This document shows, in pieces, positions 1-10,436 of a stretch of DNA of 64,000 nucleotides. The stretch spans positions 744,001 through 808,000 of the forward strand of contig NC_067202.1 of the NCBI RefSeq assembly GCF_000699445.3. Reading direction: 5' to 3'. The notes beneath the pieces were generated by a model. It did not search any database. It was not told the DNA's origin and saw only the letters and a list, made by a program, of their open reading frames with translations. Both the position numbers and the translations under genes were made by a program. The first letter of the stretch is position 1; each line of letters opens with the position of its first letter. The DNA comes from Schistosoma haematobium (Eukaryota; Platyhelminthes; Trematoda; Strigeidida; Schistosomatidae).

Positions 1-154
1 TTCGAAGAGTTACGACATGCCATAATCTTCAATAACAAGCAGAAATGATACAAGAGAATTTCAAATATCTTAAATCTGTCCTTAGTTAAAAATGAATAAA
101 TGAAATATAGAATACCAAGATTATTTAAGTTTATGATCCCAATCCCAAGCACCT

Positions 155-506
155 CCAGGTTATATCTCCTTATTACCGCAGCGATTTGAAAGACTCTTCT
201 GGTCTCCCACATTGTATGAGTATTCCATGTACTTAAATAAATGGTTGCTCTGGTTGCCAGAAGGGGCATCGACCTCGTGACTTCCGAAGGAATTCGGCTT
301 TCATCATGAGGCGTCATAACTCTTCTAAATGAAGACCTTCTGACTCCCAGAGTAGAGTTTAAAAGGTTTGAATAATTTTTTCTGGTTAGCGTTTTTTTAG
401 CGAGTTAGTTTTCCACGAGATGGGGTCGCTAACCCCATACCCAACCCTCCTCCTTTATCTGGGCCTGGAACTGGCAGTAGCCCCCGGAGGGACTCCAGGT
501 GGAGTT
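155..506 (-). mobile_element. RTE retrotransposon, 5'-end fragment
   Basis: Read on the minus strand, this matches the 5' untranslated region and first codons of the full-length RTE element at 54438-57652, including the ATG region (ATGATGAAAGCCGAATTCC here) and the outer 5' terminus ending in AACTCC. It stops within the endonuclease-coding part. It is 3'-truncated, unusual for a non-LTR insertion, so later recombination or deletion is likely. Confidence 0.8.
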
Positions 507-596
507 ATATTAAATACTGATTCAATGATGAGTAAACCATACAAACTGAGTGTAAATCAGTTAAATTTATCAAGTTGATAAAGAAATAAGTGGCAA

Positions 597-868
597 AACT
601 ATAATTTATGGACGAACCAATCAGACAAGTGATAATAGGTCTTGAATTTCGGCGCAAAATTCATTCACTCACTTAGCTTAATAGAGTTTTGATATTATAA
701 CTGATATCAGTTCATAATTAAAATCCTAAATCTAATTCTTAACCTTAACCATCAACTGTAAATGATAATTCGAAGAACCTCAAACAGGTTTATAAACCTG
801 GTTATTAGATGGACACTCTCAAGGTCAGTCTAGCGTCCTTCAAATATGGTCCATAAATTATAGTTTCA
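597..868 (+). mobile_element. Merlin-type MITE (TIR element)
   Basis: About 270 bp bounded by inverted termini: ACTATAATTTATGGACGA at the left and TCCATAAATTATAGT at the right. The interior (CTAATTCTTAACCTTAACCATCAACTG) recurs at 16991, 33976 and 38990. Linked to Merlin by the shared termini with the element at 10437, which still holds transposase remains. It has no coding capacity. Confidence 0.7.
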
Positions 869-1157
869 TTATTCATTCTATTTCGTTGGTTATAACCTGT
901 GATATTTAAAAATGGGTTTAGAATTACTCGCAAGAAAGAGTTTAGTTGGAAGTTATCTTAAAGACACATTAGTATAGTATAGTAAGAGTGTAAATAAATT
1001 GAATAGACTGAATATTGTAAATGTATACACTACGTAAAAGAACATCCTACAATATTAATTGTGACATGAGTTCAAAGAGTCAGAAACAATTGATTACATA
1101 ATGAGTAAACGTTTATAAGAATAAAATGAATAAAGTTAAGTTAATAAAATAAGATTA

Positions 1158-1762
1158 GTGATCTGGAACGTCATCGATGAACAAGGAAGATCAGATGCAG
1201 ACGAAAAGGGGAGGATTAGTAAAGCAAGGGCAGTATTTCTACAATTGAAGAACATATCAAACTCAAAACAACTTTCAACCAATATCAAAGTCACAATCTT
1301 CAATACGAACGTCAAGAAAGTTCTAATATACGAAACTGAAACTTGGAGAACTACCACAACCATCATCAAGAAGGTACAAGTTTTTATAAATAGTTGTCTA
1401 CACAAGATACTCAATATCTACTGGCGGGATACTACCAGCAACAGCCTTCTGTGGGAAAGAACAAACCAGCTTCTAACTGAAGCGTAAATAAGGAAAAGAC
1501 GATGGAAGTGAACAAGACATATATTACATAAATCATCAAACTGCATCACGAGGCAAGCTATAACCTGGAATCCTGATTGAAAGCGGAAGGGATGAAGGAC
1601 AAATAAAATTATGTCGGGAAATAGAATCAGATATGAAAAGGATGAATAACAACTGGGAAGACCTGGAAAGGATTGTCGATGACAGAGTTGGATGGAGAAT
1701 GCTGGTGAGCGGCCTATGCTCTTTCAAGAGGAGTAACAAGTACAAGAAAGTAAAGTAAGTAA
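1158..1762 (+). pseudogene. RTE retrotransposon, 3' (RT C-terminal) fragment
   Basis: Translation resembles the C-terminal third of the RTE polyprotein at 54445: VIDEQGRSDADEKGRISKARAVFLQLKN, then a region like SCLHKILNIYWRDT and LWERTNQL. Frameshifts and stops break it. It ends in an AAAGTAAAGTAAG tract, the decayed TAAG tail of this family. It is a 5'-truncated dead copy. Confidence 0.85.
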
Positions 1763-1842
1763 TCTGCAAGACATACAAAATAAATAGACATAATGGTGTA
1801 ATAAATGCACGAGAGTTTAAAAAGTGTTTTTAGATGCAATGT

Positions 1843-2078
1843 AGTAGTATTTGTCACCAAAGTATGCAAAAATTAACAACCATCTCCCTTTGAACTCATA
1901 AATTAAGGTTTCAACGCTCGATAGTAACAACTTCAGTAATCTTGGAGTTTGGCTGTTTATTATTCACCTTTGAAGATTCCAAGGCATCAACCTGATGTCT
2001 TGTGTTCAAGAGATACTTAAACTCGTTCTTCCTCTTATTCTAAGACTTTTTGGAACATGTTTGAAGTAGTTAACATAT
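1843..2078 (-). pseudogene. Penelope-like element, GIY-YIG C-terminal fragment
   Basis: On the minus strand this matches nucleotides 41770-42010 of the Penelope-like relic (AACATGTTCCAAAAAG..., GACATCAGGTTGA..., ending in the equivalent of KPDLCV and its stop). Small deletions break the frame. The matching relic provides the identification. Confidence 0.7.
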
Positions 2079-2298
2079 TCTCTTCTTTCTGTCAGTAAGT
2101 CAGTCAGCTACAACGTAGGACCAGGCACATATGTGCATCGGTCCAGGTTGCCATACCGCATCAGCACAACAATATGAACACCGGATTCATAGCAGTGGTT
2201 AGGTCAAAGGTGGTAATATATATAGGAGAAAGATTGCATATAGAAATATAGTACAAGAAGAAAGAATTGGTTCGTAAAAAGAAAGATATGAAGTGATT

Positions 2299-2739
2299 TT
2301 AATCTCTTAGTTTAAGGGAAGACAGGGAGTGTATACACCGACGCCATTGTGATCGATTCTGAGCCATGTCACTAAGAGTCTCCAACCATTGGTTACAATA
2401 GTCACGCGGACCCCAACCAAGTAGTTCGCATCTACCAACATGGCTCAGACCAGAAGTTAGTGTCTTCAAGTACTGACGCCACGTTTTGATTTGGCCACCC
2501 CTAACTTTCTTCCAACCATCTCTAACACCGGTTAGCATTGCACGTCGTGGTAATCGGTGTTCAGGCATAGGTAACACGTGGACCAACCATCTCAGTCGAT
2601 GAAGATTCATAACCTCATCAACTGATTTACCATCATTTCCTAATACCCTGCGTCTAACCTCCCTATTACTTACCCGGTGATCCCAGCAGATGCGAGCAAT
2701 ATTTCTAAGGCATCTGTGGTCTTCTTTCTGTTCTGCCAA
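2299..2739 (-). pseudogene. Non-LTR retrotransposon RT C-terminal fragment (second lineage)
   Basis: A 146-codon open frame reads CLRNIARICWDHRVSNREVRRRVLG near residues 10-34, then HRLRWLVHVLPMPEHRLPRRAM and a tryptophan-rich tail. This is the arrangement seen after the thumb of RTE/Jockey-like reverse transcriptases (LRxIxxIxWxDRVSNxEV; LRWxGHVxRM). It differs from the main RTE family here, so a second non-LTR lineage is present. The catalytic RT part is missing. The AT-rich DNA to about 2100, with CAGCTACAACGTAGG, may be its 3' UTR. Not a host gene. Confidence 0.7.
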
Positions 2740-2933
2740 TATAGCTGTTTTGGCAGGTAAATGTTAACTTATAAACATAGTTGGTGGTAACATGAAAGTG
2801 GTGCTTTTCGACCTTTGGTCAGGTTATTAAACATATTATATCTACCTGCCGAGTAAGTTCTGGCTATTACAGTGTTAGGCCTTCTGCTGACTGTGCTTCC
2901 TGTATATTTACACCCTTACTGTACTGCATTAAT

Positions 2934-3072
2934 GAGCACTGCTTAGGAGTCTCATACTAGGACGAAACGGCCGTTCAGTGCTTCCAGGTTTTCCAAGATG
3001 ATCTAGCTTCAATTGATTCATCAATTTAACTATTGAAATTACTAAAATTTTCACAAAACCCCTTCTAATATA
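2934..3072 (+). repeat. HH-B repeat, 5'-truncated copy
   Basis: Carries ribozyme and 3' tail only, without the tRNA-like head. The tail runs from CTTCCAGGTTTTCCA through GGTGGTCTAG-like sequence to ACAAAACCCCTTCT, the usual HH-B 3' terminus. At 2936-2981 the ribozyme keeps stem I GCACTG/CAGTGC, but the core reads CTTAGGA instead of CTGAGGA. The loss of core G5 should inactivate it. Confidence 0.75.
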
Positions 3073-3599
3073 TTTAATCGTCAGTAGGCTAAGCGCCAAT
3101 TTGTCCATACTTAGTGACCAATCATAATTTAGTTTCATTATGACATATCAGTAAATTATATACTTTCTAAGCTTATCTTTGCATCACATTAGGTACCAAT
3201 GTAACAATCAATTTCACCTATACTTTTATGTTGTATGCTCTTTAATGAAAGTTAGTAGACAGTTCTTAACTTATGTTTCATCCTAGTTAATACTAATTAG
3301 TTAACCATGTTCGATCATGTAACATCAATGTCATAGATGTTACCATTGAGATGTCCAGACTGTTAACGATACGTCCATATTGTATTCAATAATGTGGTAT
3401 CAACTTTCGTAGAATTTAAATATTTACACAGTATAATCCCTAGTACATTTTTGTAAAATGTTATTGTGACCTAAATCTATCTCTTACTTAAATCCAATGA
3501 ATTACATGCTCATGAAGAGCTTACATTTGTCGGACAACTGAGGTGACTTATATTTTTGACATTCAACATAATGTATATTATTCAGTTATTTTCACGAGA

Positions 3600-3870
3600 T
3601 ATCAGGAATGGATTTGTCGTGGATATGTCGCTCAATTCCGTGGATTAGTTGAAGTTAGACATTAACATCACTGGATGTCGGCTCAGTAATCTAGTGGCTA
3701 AGCCCTCGCGTGCGAGATCGATAGGTCCTGGGTTTGAATCCCGCGAGACAAGATCGTGGATGCGCACTGCTGAGGAGCCCCATAATAGGACGAAACGGCC
3801 GTTCAGTGCTTCCAGGTTTTCCATGGTGGTCTAGCTTTGATTGAATCAAAAATACAACTATTGAAAATAT
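3600..3870 (+). repeat. HH-B repeat (tRNA-headed hammerhead SINE)
   Basis: Order on the plus strand: a 5' segment (GTCGCTCAATTCCGTGGAT), then a tRNA-like head with A-box-like GGCTCAGTAATCTAGTGGC and B-box-like GGGTTTGAATCC, then the hammerhead at 3764-3809, then the CTTCCAGGTTTTCCATGGTG tail. The A and B boxes imply RNA polymerase III transcription, as known for Sm-alpha. This entry defines the family. Confidence 0.8.
3764..3809 (+). ncRNA. Hammerhead ribozyme, HH-B type, core intact
   Basis: Stem I is GCACTG paired with CAGTGC (6 bp). The core is CTGAGGA and GAA. Stem II is GCCC/GGAC with one mismatch. The stem III octamer is ACGGCCGT and the predicted cleavage triplet is GUU, since the residue before CAGTGC is T. 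All core residues of the CUGANGA...GAA consensus are present, so it could be active. Confidence 0.75.
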
Positions 3871-4754
3871 CAGGAAATCTTCATGATAATATGATATATA
3901 CTGCTTATATTGACAGATATAAATAGTATGTAGCAGTACTCGAGAATTTAATGTGCTTGCTAACATTCTTCAGTAATTTTTTAACTTGGTGACTGCCAAT
4001 TAGTTCTTGAAAATTGTCGCCCTTAATTTCAATAGGAAATGATCCAGGATTTTAAGCTTTATTGAATTTTAAAAGAATCTCACTGACCACCAGACCGTGA
4101 CCAATCACTGAGTAAAGACTGATGTCATGTTTTCCTAGCCTTTAGCATTGATCGAATATCATCGATCTTTTGTGAGAGCTAGACAAAAATACTTCGATTA
4201 CCAATGATTAATTCAACAGGAGATAAGCCCAAAGTCTAAAAACCTTTGTTCTAACATTTTAGAACGTAAAGCTGGTTTGAAGCGGCTTGGAATCCCAAAG
4301 AACATCTTGATTCCCCCAAGATTGTAAGTAAACCTTTATATCTATGACTCTAACTCCAGATAATATGTCTTCAAATCTCAAGAAAGATAATCACATTCTT
4401 TAAGGTTACCGATCACGTAAACTGGTAATAACTAGCCATTGTCCGTACATGATCAACAAATTTAATCATCCATATCATTCATTTACACATCATTTGCATA
4501 ATGTTAAGTCAACTAACATAGTTCTTATAAAAATCCTAATTATCTTCATAATATAAATATGATCGAAGAGATTTTAGTTCATCAAATATTCGAAAAACTG
4601 ACCTAATTCACTACTTTTTCCTGTCTATATAATGCATCTAATTAAAACTCTCATTTAAGCGTAAAAGAATTGTTCCAGAATTTAATCAACTATCTGGCGG
4701 AATAACAACAACGTTTAAAACCGAATTCAGTTGAATAAAAAAGACTGAACAGTT

Positions 4755-5090
4755 CAGAATTGATCGAATACTGGGCGGTGGGTGATCAATACCATGTGTG
4801 TCAAGTCCTTCATAGTGCAGATCGAATTCTATCGACCAAGTTGCAATGTGGTCACTAGTCTAGATGACTTGACATTGTGTACACTATGTCGAGATAAAAT
4901 GGTGATTGAAAGTAATCAACAGGAAACCCTGGACTCAGCCTTCATGCTATTTGGTACTCGTCAGCAAGGTGTACCTGTAATCTTGAAGGAACTAGTGCTC
5001 TCTGACAGTTTCCATCCCGTGCCACCCAGCTTCACAGTGAGACGTTACCACTGGGCTATCCAGGACGCGACTGACCTCCTGTAGGACTGA
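4755..5090 (-). repeat. HH-C repeat (third hammerhead-bearing family)
   Basis: Minus-strand order: an A-box-like AGCCCAGTGGTAACG around 5055, a TTCCTTCAAGATTACAGG segment, the hammerhead at 4927-4970, then a tail with GACTAGTGACCACATTGCAA, CGATCTGCACTATGAAGG and CACCCACCGCCCAGT. The tail recurs at 5100, 9728, 22000 and 31584. It has no similarity to HH-A or HH-B outside the ribozyme core. Confidence 0.65.
4927..4970 (-). ncRNA. Hammerhead ribozyme, HH-C type, weakened
   Basis: Stem I is ACCTTG/CCAGGGT and the core is CTGACGA...GAA. Stem II (GTACC/TAGCAT) has mismatches and the 15.1 position is G instead of A. It is recognisable as a hammerhead but probably impaired. Confidence 0.6.
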
Positions 5091-5099
5091 GATGTAATC

Positions 5100-5300
5100 A
5101 CAATTGATTGATCACCGTGTAGTGATCAATGTCATGTGTTTCAGTTTTTTCTTAGTGAAGATCGAATGCTGTCGATCAAGTTGCAATATAGTCACTAGTC
5201 TAGACTGGATAGTTATTTCATCCTGCTTTGTGATTCCTGAACAATGTGGAACCAGGGATTGGGGGTCAGTATGTTCAGTTCTTCATATTATCAAATTGTT
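5100..5300 (-). repeat. HH-C repeat tail fragment
   Basis: Matches the HH-C tail (GATCAATGTCATGTGTTTCAG, TCGATCAAGTTGCAATATAG, CACTAGTCTAGA) beside the copy at 4755. The ribozyme part is lost apart from a GGAACCAGGGATT-like trace. Confidence 0.6.
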
Positions 5301-5384
5301 AGAATCAAGTAGTTTATATTTTCAGCTTCAGTTAATTTGTAACGATCACTTAGACATACTGATTATACCAGCATAGCGACATAT

Positions 5385-5515
5385 GCTACTTAAATTGATA
5401 GATATCAGTAGTATGTGACAGTAATCAAAAATGGAATACCAACCAGAAGAATATGGAATTGAAGAGAACAAGATGGGAAACAGAAAGTGATTGGAATAAC
5501 AAAAAACTTGAAAGA
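5385..5515 (-). repeat. Interspersed family F fragment
   Basis: Inverse of the family F 3' half: CATATGCTACTTAAATTGATAGATATCAGTAGTATG followed by an AGAAGAATATGG purine-rich block. F is defined by the fuller copy at 45800-46085. Confidence 0.6.
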
Positions 5516-5754
5516 AACATGATTAGTCTTATAGTTAATTTCGACTTAGATTGAATTAGTCAACGTAAGACTGTTAAAATATCAAGTTAAGAAAATATCA
5601 CACTAAACTTCAAAATGTGTTTACTGAATCATTCAGATCACAATGAAGCTCTTGTATGATTAGGTCAAGTGTGCTTATTATTCATTAAATAACATTTAAT
5701 ATTATGGTTCCTGTTTAAAAATCACTGATCTTCACTTTCACTATTAGAAACTAT

Positions 5755-6320
5755 CAATAATTTAAGATTGAGATCATGGATCGAACCATCTTAGGCCACC
5801 ATTGAAAACCCGTGAGCATTGGACGACCGTTTTCTCCTAGTATTGGACATCCTGGCAGTGCACATTCATGACGATGAATGCAGGATTCGAACCCATGACC
5901 TACGGTCTTGAGCGCGAACACATAACATACGGACCACTGAGCCAATATCTAAAGGTGGTAATGTCTAACTTAGACCAGTGCCTGATATTGCTCAAACATT
6001 TTCCACTGTCTGAGGTAGATGTCTGTGTCTACCTGACACGGATTGAACTCCACTGATCACGGCTCTTTACTAGAAATCCGTGAATTACCTCACGAAACCA
6101 GTCACTAGTAAGCACATGGTAATTATCAATGTGTGTTTGTGGAGATTGTGGAGTTTTTGACTGAGATCATCAGTCGCTCAATATACACCGCTGAAGACTC
6201 CCAAACTATGACGAAACGGCTGTCCAGTGATTCCGAATTTTCAATGGTGGTCTAACATTAATTGATTCATGACCTAAATCAGAAACTGAACAATCTCCAC
6301 ATCCCTATACTGTTAATAAT
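5755..6320. repeat. HH-B repeats, two copies in opposite orientation
   Basis: 5755-6120 is a minus-strand copy with a decayed ribozyme (5815-5861, core disrupted), head (GGATTCGAACCCATGACC) and 5' segment ending AGTCACTAGTAAGCACATGG. 6139-6320 is a plus-strand copy of the sub-type with CATTAATTGATTCATG and ACAATCTCCACATCC. The second ribozyme (about 6189-6234) keeps CTGAAGA and GAA, but stem I is poor. Confidence 0.7.
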
Positions 6321-6579
6321 TTAAGAGCGTAGACTTTGTATCTTGCTTGAAATCATGTAGTTTATGTGGCGTATATCACTTACATTATCCCACATAAGTG
6401 ATATTTCTTATTATATTTCATAAGGTCAAGAATATTTGTATCGTTTTTTATCAAATCAAAATGTATATAACTGATTGACTGTGTTAAATAGACCATTGAG
6501 AATAATAACCATTAAAGTTTATTGCAAATTCCTTTTCACTGAAACAGTTGTCAATTTTTCAGTATGGAATTTTTGGAGA

Positions 6580-7145
6580 TTGTGGTATTTCCAAAGTTGA
6601 ATTCACGAGTCAATTTAGTTTAGACCACGACTGAAGACTTTGAAACACTGGATGGCCGTTTCGTCCTAGTATGGGCTCCTTAGCAGTGCTCAGCCACGAT
6701 CACGCGTGTGGGCCTCTAACTTAGGACCTTCGGCTTTGAACGCGAACCCTTAACATATTGACCACTGAGTCGGCTTGTAAATTCAACCCCAAAAATACTA
6801 CAATCTTCACCGATTCCCAAACTGATAATAATCATATACTCACTGGTAACTAGCATCATGATGAATTTCTTGGAGTTCCAGCGAGAATTCATGACCAGTG
6901 AAGTTCAACCATGTCATGTGTGAGACAGTTATCCAACTCAGACAATTGACGAATGGATTTGTAATATCATTAATTGACTGAAGTTCAACATTAACAGCAT
7001 TAGATACCGAATCAGTGGTCTAGAGGTTGGGCATTCTCTTACAAGACGGAGGGTGCACTGTCAAAGAGTTTCATACTAGAACGAAACGGCAGTCCAACGC
7101 TCTCAGGTTTAGCTTAGATCGACTCGTAAATTCAACTTTGAAAAT
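6580..7145. repeat. HH-B repeats, minus copy joined to plus copy
   Basis: 6580-6830 is minus strand. Its ribozyme (6645-6689) keeps stem I and stem II, but the core is CTAAGGA. Next come CCCAAACTGATAATAATC and ATACTCACTGGTAACTAGC, a 3'-tail to 5'-start junction, then a plus-strand copy to 7145. That copy's ribozyme (7055-7100) has a destroyed core (TCAAAGA). Confidence 0.65.
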
Positions 7146-7514
7146 TATTAATTTATGTTTTGGTAAATGAAGAATAGCTCCTTTTAACTAGTAAACATGG
7201 ATGATTAATAGACCTTAAAATGCACATCCCTTAGTCTTTATTCAATTTTTAAAAAAAAACAATACTTCATTAGTACATCAGTCTGTGTCAATTCATTACC
7301 ATAAAACTTAACTAACCGTGATTATTAATTAAATTATGTAGGGTATTTTTCCTCAATAAAAACAGAGGAGTATTGTTTGTTTGCATAAGAACTAGAATCA
7401 AAGCTTTCGTCAATCTTCTAAACAACATTCTCAGCACAAACTGACGATGTTGTTTAGAAGAACATCTGGACTATCTGTTTCTGCCATCTTGAGATTTAAG
7501 CAAATTATCTAATT
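7146..7514. other. No gene seen; one strong hairpin
   Basis: AT-rich DNA. The only structure seen is a 15-bp perfect inverted repeat at 7414-7428 and 7447-7461 (TCTTCTAAACAACAT and its complement) with an 18-nt loop. Confidence 0.6.
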
Positions 7515-7610
7515 TCAATAGTTGAATTCATGAATCAATTGAAGCTAGACCACTATAGAAAAACTGGAAGCACTGAACGGTCGTTTCGTCCCATTTTGAG
7601 ACTCATCAAT
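7515..7610 (-). repeat. HH-B repeat, tail and half ribozyme
   Basis: Inverse HH-B tail (TGAATTCATGAATCAATTGAAGC) up to ribozyme stem III and stem II. The copy stops inside the catalytic core (ATGAGTCTC), so it is 5'-truncated within the ribozyme. Confidence 0.65.
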
Positions 7611-8087
7611 TGAATTAATTTTTTTCTAATATCATTTTCAATTATGGAAAAACAGTTTCTAAGATAAATGAATCTACATTTCAACTGGTTTATAAAACTC
7701 TTATAAAGAATCATATATGACAAAGGTTTCAAGAATAAAGTAAGTAAGTACTAACCAATTGATTCTAATTATGATAATAAGTTCAATAGTGTAGTATGAA
7801 ACAATGAAAGCAAACTGGCTTATTCACACAATACCCCCCCAACACACACACACACTTGTATACCCATATATAAATATACATCGATAAGGAAAATATGATA
7901 AATGTAGATTAAACTTATACATTAACTAAGTAACGATTTAAACCAAATCATAGCACTTATCTATAGATGATTGACCTTATTTGTATATCATTTGAATCCC
8001 TTTACTTAACAATTGACCGTTGGAAGGATAAAAAAAAGAAAAACATAAAGTTTGATAATAAAGATAAAGAACTAATAGATTTAAACA
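7611..8087. other. No gene seen; short CA repeat
   Basis: AT-rich, with a C run and (CA)n microsatellite at 7834-7855. No coding or family similarity noticed. Confidence 0.6.
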
Positions 8088-8485
8088 GTTGAGATCATGA
8101 GTCAAGTGAAGTTAGACCACCATGGAAAACCTGAAAGCACTGGACGGCCGTTTCGTCCTATTGTGGGACCGGGTCAGTTGTGAGGTAGTAACTGACTGAT
8201 GACAATGGTGGACGTGTCGCTCAATTTCATGGATTGGTTAAAGTTAGACATTAATACCGTTGGATGCGGGCCCGCCCAGTGGTGTAGTAGGTTAAGCGCT
8301 TGACGCGAGACTGATAGGTCCTGGGTTGGAATCTTGCGAGGCGGGGTCGTGGATGCGCATTGCTGAGGAGCCGCATACTAAGCCGAAACGGCCGTCCAGT
8401 GCTTCCAGGTTTTTCATAGTGGTCTAGTTTCAACTGACTCATGATCTCAACTGTTTAAATTACTACAATCTCCACAAAACCCCTT
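8088..8485. repeat. HH-B fold-back copy
   Basis: The left arm (8088-8169) is the inverse of the 3' tail up to stem II. It joins directly to a plus-strand copy (8170-8485) with 5' segment, tRNA-like head (CCCAGTGGTGTAGTAGGTTAAGCGC; GGGTTGGAATC), ribozyme and tail. The arms could pair over about 80 bp. Both share CAGTTGAGATCATGAGT and its complement. Confidence 0.75.
8357..8402 (+). ncRNA. Hammerhead ribozyme, HH-B type, core intact
   Basis: Stem I is GCATTG/CAGTGC (one G-U pair). The core is CTGAGGA and GAA, the stem III octamer is ACGGCCGT and the triplet is GUC. Stem II is weakened (GCCGCATACTAAGCC). Confidence 0.7.
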
Positions 8486-8529
8486 CTGAAACTAATATAT
8501 TGTTTCTTTTCAGAATAGGGTTTTATAGA

Positions 8530-8955
8530 AACTTTTGTAATTTTAATAGTTAAATTCATGAGTTCATTGAATTTAGTTTGAAAGTTTGAATGAACTGGAC
8601 GGCTGTTTCATCGTAGTAATAGGACTTCTCAGCAGTGTACACCCACCATCTCGAGTTCGAACTTAGGACTATCAGTTTTGCGGGAGAACGCTTAACCTAT
8701 TGACCACTGAGCAGGTGTCCGATAGTGTTAATGTCTATCTTCAACCAATCCACGATATGATATGCTCACTAGTGACTAGCTTCAATAGGTATTTTCTGAA
8801 GTTCTAGTGAGAAGTCATGGCCAGTATAGTCCAACCGTGTCTGTTGTGAAGCAGTTACTCACTAAAGACAATGGTGGACACTGGTGCAATATCGTGAATT
8901 GGTTGAAATGAGACATTAACACAGTTAAAAGCTGACTTGGTGGTCTTGAGGTGTT
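8530..8955. repeat. HH-B repeats, minus copy then plus 5' part
   Basis: 8530-8757 is minus (tail, decayed ribozyme with core CTGAGAA, head with GAGTTCGAACTTAGGAC). 8758-8955 is the plus-strand 5' segment (ATATGCTCACTAGTGACTAG through GACAATGGTGGAC) reaching the start of a head, then lost. Confidence 0.65.
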
Positions 8956-8960
8956 ATCTA

Positions 8961-9225
8961 TAAATGACTGAGACTAGAATTTTTCCCCGACGACCTTCAA
9001 TCGACGCCAGTAACCTTGAAAACATTCACCTGCCTAATGGAGTCTAAAAACGCCATAAATAAATGTGGAAAATTAAAATAAAGAGTTAGGGTTAAGAATT
9101 AAAGTTCAGATATTCATTGCCAACTGTTTATATCTATAGTAACAAAATACTATGAATTTCGCGCTAAAATCCAAGGCTTCCCAACTTCAATCTGATTGGT
9201 TCATTCACAACTAATTGGCTTGACC
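8961..9225 (-). mobile_element. Merlin-type MITE, decayed
   Basis: Contains GACTAGAATTTTTCCCCGACGA and, inverted, the family interior (GTTAGGGTTAAGAATTAAAG; TTCGCGCTAAAATCC; CTGATTGGTTCATTC). Termini are degraded. Confidence 0.55.
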
Positions 9226-9279
9226 TTTAAATTCTAAACTTTCATTTCTATATTGAATAATTTAGGATTACTATATAAT

Positions 9280-9540
9280 GGAAAACAATCTGAGAAGAAC
9301 AATCGAATGTATTTGAATACAAAATTGTAGAATATCGGAGAACCACACAACGAATACGTCATTTGCAAAATGTTAATTGATTGTCTCAGACTTCATTGTT
9401 CTTCCATTTCCATATGAATCATTCACTGTTCTCGTTCTCTTTTCTTCAATCTTAACGTTCTACTACCAGGTATTTCACTTTCAATTGGTGATAAATACTA
9501 CTTATATCTGTCCACATCAGTAGCATATACCACAGGTATT
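9280..9540 (+). repeat. Interspersed family F copy
   Basis: Contains GAACAATCGAATGTATTTGAATAC, TCATTTGCAAAATGTTAATTG, CACTGTTCTCGTTCTC and the 3' TACTACTTATATCTGTCC/CATCAGTAGCATA hairpin. Confidence 0.65.
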
Positions 9541-9727
9541 TTCAGTGGTATACTGATAAGATATCTTAAATACCTGTTAAATTGTATATGAAACAATCAG
9601 TTAAACATTTAAATCATAATTACGGTTCACAGTGTTATATAGTTTCAGTCTAATGATTTCATGATTCCGACTACCTGTAAAATGATAATGAAGTTCGACA
9701 ATGATAATTCATTTTACATTGTGTACG

Positions 9728-9850
9728 CAGTATTGAATCACCTAAACTAGTGGCCACACTGCAACTTAGTCAATAGCATTCGATCTGCACTAAGAAAGAC
9801 TTGACACACATGACATTAATCAGCCACCATCCAATGATCAATCGATTGTG
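9728..9850 (+). repeat. HH-C repeat tail fragment
   Basis: Plus-strand HH-C tail: CACCTAAACTAGTGGCCACA, GATCTGCACTAAGAAAGAC, TGACACACATGACATTAATC. No ribozyme retained. Confidence 0.65.
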
Positions 9851-10436
9851 ACGAAAGAATTTCACCTAGACAACGTATCTAATGATTCTAAATGACTAGT
9901 ATTTTTATTAACTGTTGACCATGATGAGTGTTGCTTTTGTATAATTCATGCTTATCAGTCTATTGAATCGTTATTGTCCACTTTACATCACCTCATCATC
10001 ATAGTAGATCCAGAACATGTTTGACGTGTTGAAGATAAGAAGATCAGGCGATGAGGATCAGCACACCAAACTGATACGATAATAAACATATATTATTTGC
10101 AGAGGTTGTCGAAACTATTAAAAGTGCTACTATGAGTGACAACTAAGTTCACCTATCAGCCAATTTAATCTTACATGTAAACTAAATAACCTACTCATTA
10201 ATTCATCCTCATCAGTTCAGAAAGTCACTTCATCTGAATTCTATTATAATTACAGAATTCAATAGTTCATCTTGACATCATTGTTACAAACTCAATCACA
10301 AACTAAACATTTTCTAACCCTCCAGTTGCACTTCAGTACATCTTCAGAAATTATGTTAGATAGGGGCTAAATAAATTTTACTAAATCTCCATCATTCAAC
10401 TCTGTTCAACAATGGTCATCTCTACTATTTTACAAA
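9851..10436. other. No gene or recognised repeat
   Basis: AT-rich DNA without a persuasive open frame or family match. Its right edge supplies the TTACAAA copy that flanks the Merlin element. Confidence 0.5.

Noticed and set aside
2299..2739. A host gene of 146 residues
   Set aside because: The sequence matches the C-terminal pattern of non-LTR reverse transcriptases and lacks a separate promoter or exon structure.
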